From UBA11164 sp002420085 (GTDB lineage: Bacteria > Pseudomonadota > Gammaproteobacteria > Xanthomonadales > Xanthomonadaceae): DNA of 7,724 nt. Below the pieces are notes generated by a model, which saw only the letters and a list, made by a program, of their open reading frames with translations, did not search any database and was not told the origin of the DNA. A program made the translations under genes and the position numbers. The stretch covers positions 1 to 7,724 of the forward strand of contig DALYLJ010000155.1 of assembly GCA_031976395.1 (NCBI GenBank), in the 5' to 3' direction. Below are positions 6,746-7,724 of the stretch, in pieces (within the stretch, counting starts at the first letter, position 1; the number at the start of each line of letters is the position of its first letter).

Positions 6746-7159
6746 ATGCAGCTTCACGCGACCCACCACCTCTCGACGCCCGCATCCCCGATGCATTCGG
6801 CGCCGGACCCTGTCACACCGCTCCAACGCCTGATCGGGTGGTGTCTGGTCGTGCTGATCCTGGCCCTGTTGATCATGCCCCGACCGGTGTTCGCGCATTC
6901 GGGCGGGCTCAACGCCGAGGGCTGCCATCACAACCGCAAGACCGGTGACTATCATTGCCATCGGCCACGACCGACCCCAGCGCTGCCGCCCACCACTGGC
7001 TTCGAGAACAGCACCCGCAGCGAAACCGCTGGCAGCCGATCCGGGGCGTACCCGAATTGCAGCGCCGCCAGAGCCGCAGGTGCCGCCCCGATCCGGCGTG
7101 GACAGCGCGGCTATGGCCCGCATCTCGATCGAGACGGCGACGGCATCGCCTGCGAATGA
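6746..7159 (+). CDS. Exported excalibur (calcium-binding) domain protein with His/Cys motif
   Basis: A small protein of 137 residues, exported or anchored by one hydrophobic segment (about 28-47, with many Leu, Ile and Val). A plausible cleavage site follows VFA (48-50), just before HSGG. The mature part opens with a compact His/Cys cluster: His51, GCHH at 59-62, KTG at 65-67 and YHCH at 69-72. This resembles a short metal-binding motif that I recall preceding excalibur domains in other bacteria. A Pro/Ser/Thr-rich linker follows. The C-terminus is an excalibur-type domain: YPNCSAARAAG (102-112), then DRDGDGIACE (128-137), with Asp128, Asp130 and Asp132 placed for Ca2+ and Cys105/Cys136 as a likely disulfide pair. 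Metal binding is inferred from these motifs; no catalytic domain is visible and the biological role is unknown. The N-terminus before the hydrophobic segment is unusually long for a simple signal peptide, so a membrane anchor is also possible. Confidence 0.8.
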   Translation: MQLHATHHLSTPASPMHSAPDPVTPLQRLIGWCLVVLILALLIMPRPVFAHSGGLNAEGCHHNRKTGDYHCHRPRPTPALPPTTGFENSTRSETAGSRSGAYPNCSAARAAGAAPIRRGQRGYGPHLDRDGDGIACE

Positions 7160-7254
7160 CCCATCCACCCGAACCACGGCGATTGCCAGCCACTACAACC
7201 AATGCCGAATTCCGACGGCGTAGCGCACGAGTCAAGATGATGCGAATCACGCTG

Positions 7255-7270
7255 GGATGCAGTAACATCC
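7255..7270. repeat. Short inverted repeat upstream of the last gene
   Basis: GGATG (7255-7259) and CATCC (7266-7270) are exact 5-base arms around CAGTAA. The right part overlaps TAACAT (7263-7268), a four-of-six match to a -10 box, but I find no acceptable -35 at 16-18 bases. It ends 40 bases before the start codon. It may be a small operator over a promoter, or chance. Confidence 0.22.
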
Positions 7271-7301
7271 GGACCGGACGTCATCCCATCCACCATGATC
7301 A

Positions 7302-7306
7302 GGGAG
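7302..7306 (+). promoter_or_regulatory. Ribosome binding site of the last gene
   Basis: GGGAG lies four bases before the ATG at 7311. This supports that start over the internal ATG at 7317 (residue 3). Confidence 0.55.
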
Positions 7307-7310
7307 TTCA

Positions 7311-7724
7311 ATGAGCATGTTCAATATCGCGCGTCGCGTATTCCTGGGGAGTGTCATTGCGACGGCCGCAATGCCGCTACTGGCTGCGACACCCGTCATG
7401 GCTGAAAGCGAAGGGTCGGGTGCGCAGGTTGCTGCCGAGGTTGCCAGATTCCTTGTGGTGGAGACACTGGATTCTGAGACGCTCGCCGAATTCAGCCTGC
7501 AGGATTCTGGCGTTTTCGTGTTTCAGGTTGATCAGAATCTCGCCATGGCCGTGTCGATCGAGCGTTTCAACGAGCGTATCTTCGAGGTCGCTCTGCATGA
7601 TGTTGTGAATGGTGAAGCTGGCGATCAATTGACTTCCATGCTGATCGGTGAAGATACCGTTGCCATCTTCAAGAAGTATGGCATTTCCGTGCATTTCTTC
7701 ACTGACACCCGCGCGCGGACTTGA
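7311..7724 (+). CDS. Uncharacterised protein with a twin-arginine-type signal peptide
   Basis: A complete 137-residue ORF ending exactly at the window edge; I do not recognise the family. The N-terminus has the form of a Tat signal: ARRVFLG (7-13) contains the RRxFL core of the twin-arginine motif (Arg8, Arg9). A hydrophobic stretch (10-29) follows, with a likely cleavage site after VMA (29-31). The mature part of about 106 residues has no cysteine and no membrane segment. It is mixed alpha/beta by eye: a helical start (AQVAAEVARFLVVETL, 38-53) and alternating hydrophobic strands (GVFVFQV 67-73, ISVHFF 125-130). No catalytic motif is visible. The Shine-Dalgarno at 7302-7306 and the coherent signal peptide make it a credible gene. 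Its codon use is distinctly less GC-biased than upstream genes: a hand count of 7621-7680 gives 27 G+C of 60, against 51 of 60 at 6481-6540 in truA. That suggests acquisition from elsewhere or relaxed selection. It could instead be a Sec substrate. Confidence 0.75.
   Translation: MSMFNIARRVFLGSVIATAAMPLLAATPVMAESEGSGAQVAAEVARFLVVETLDSETLAEFSLQDSGVFVFQVDQNLAMAVSIERFNERIFEVALHDVVNGEAGDQLTSMLIGEDTVAIFKKYGISVHFFTDTRART

Noticed and set aside
6632..7177. Minus-strand open frame opposite the excalibur gene
   Set aside because: The + frame has a ribosome site, hydrophobic leader and excalibur motif; the reverse frame is low-complexity.

Overview
The window is a high-GC stretch of bacterial chromosome with every supported gene on the + strand. 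The gene order prmB - aroC - asd - fimV - truA is one I recall from the Gammaproteobacteria, especially Pseudomonas- and Xanthomonas-type genomes. FimV/HubP itself is a gammaproteobacterial-type polar protein. I therefore read the source as a high-GC gammaproteobacterium and cannot name an order or genus with confidence.

Layout: prmB (41-958) encodes the glutamine methyltransferase for ribosomal protein L3. aroC (1019-2122) encodes chorismate synthase and starts 60 bases later behind a strong Shine-Dalgarno site. A 264-base gap follows, opening with a 15-bp tandem duplication across the aroC stop codon and closing with a small hairpin. asd (2387-3406) encodes aspartate-semialdehyde dehydrogenase. 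fimV (3455-5626) encodes a LysM-containing inner-membrane polar hub protein. truA (5764-6621) encodes tRNA pseudouridine 38-40 synthase. Up to here the content is conserved: ribosome and tRNA modification, aromatic and aspartate-family amino acid biosynthesis, and cell-pole and type IV pilus organisation.

After truA the character changes. In the related genomes I recall, trpF comes next; here there are two small exported proteins. The first (6746-7159) has a hydrophobic leader, a His/Cys cluster and a C-terminal excalibur-type calcium-binding motif. The second (7311-7724) has a twin-arginine-like signal peptide and a mature part of about 106 residues that I do not recognise. Its base composition is clearly less GC-rich than its neighbours. 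This end looks like an accessory insertion or the edge of a synteny break.

I see no RNA gene, CRISPR array, insertion sequence or complete mobile element. No gap exceeds 300 bases. I find no clear multi-gene undescribed system; the last gene and its pairing with the excalibur protein are the least explained part of the window.
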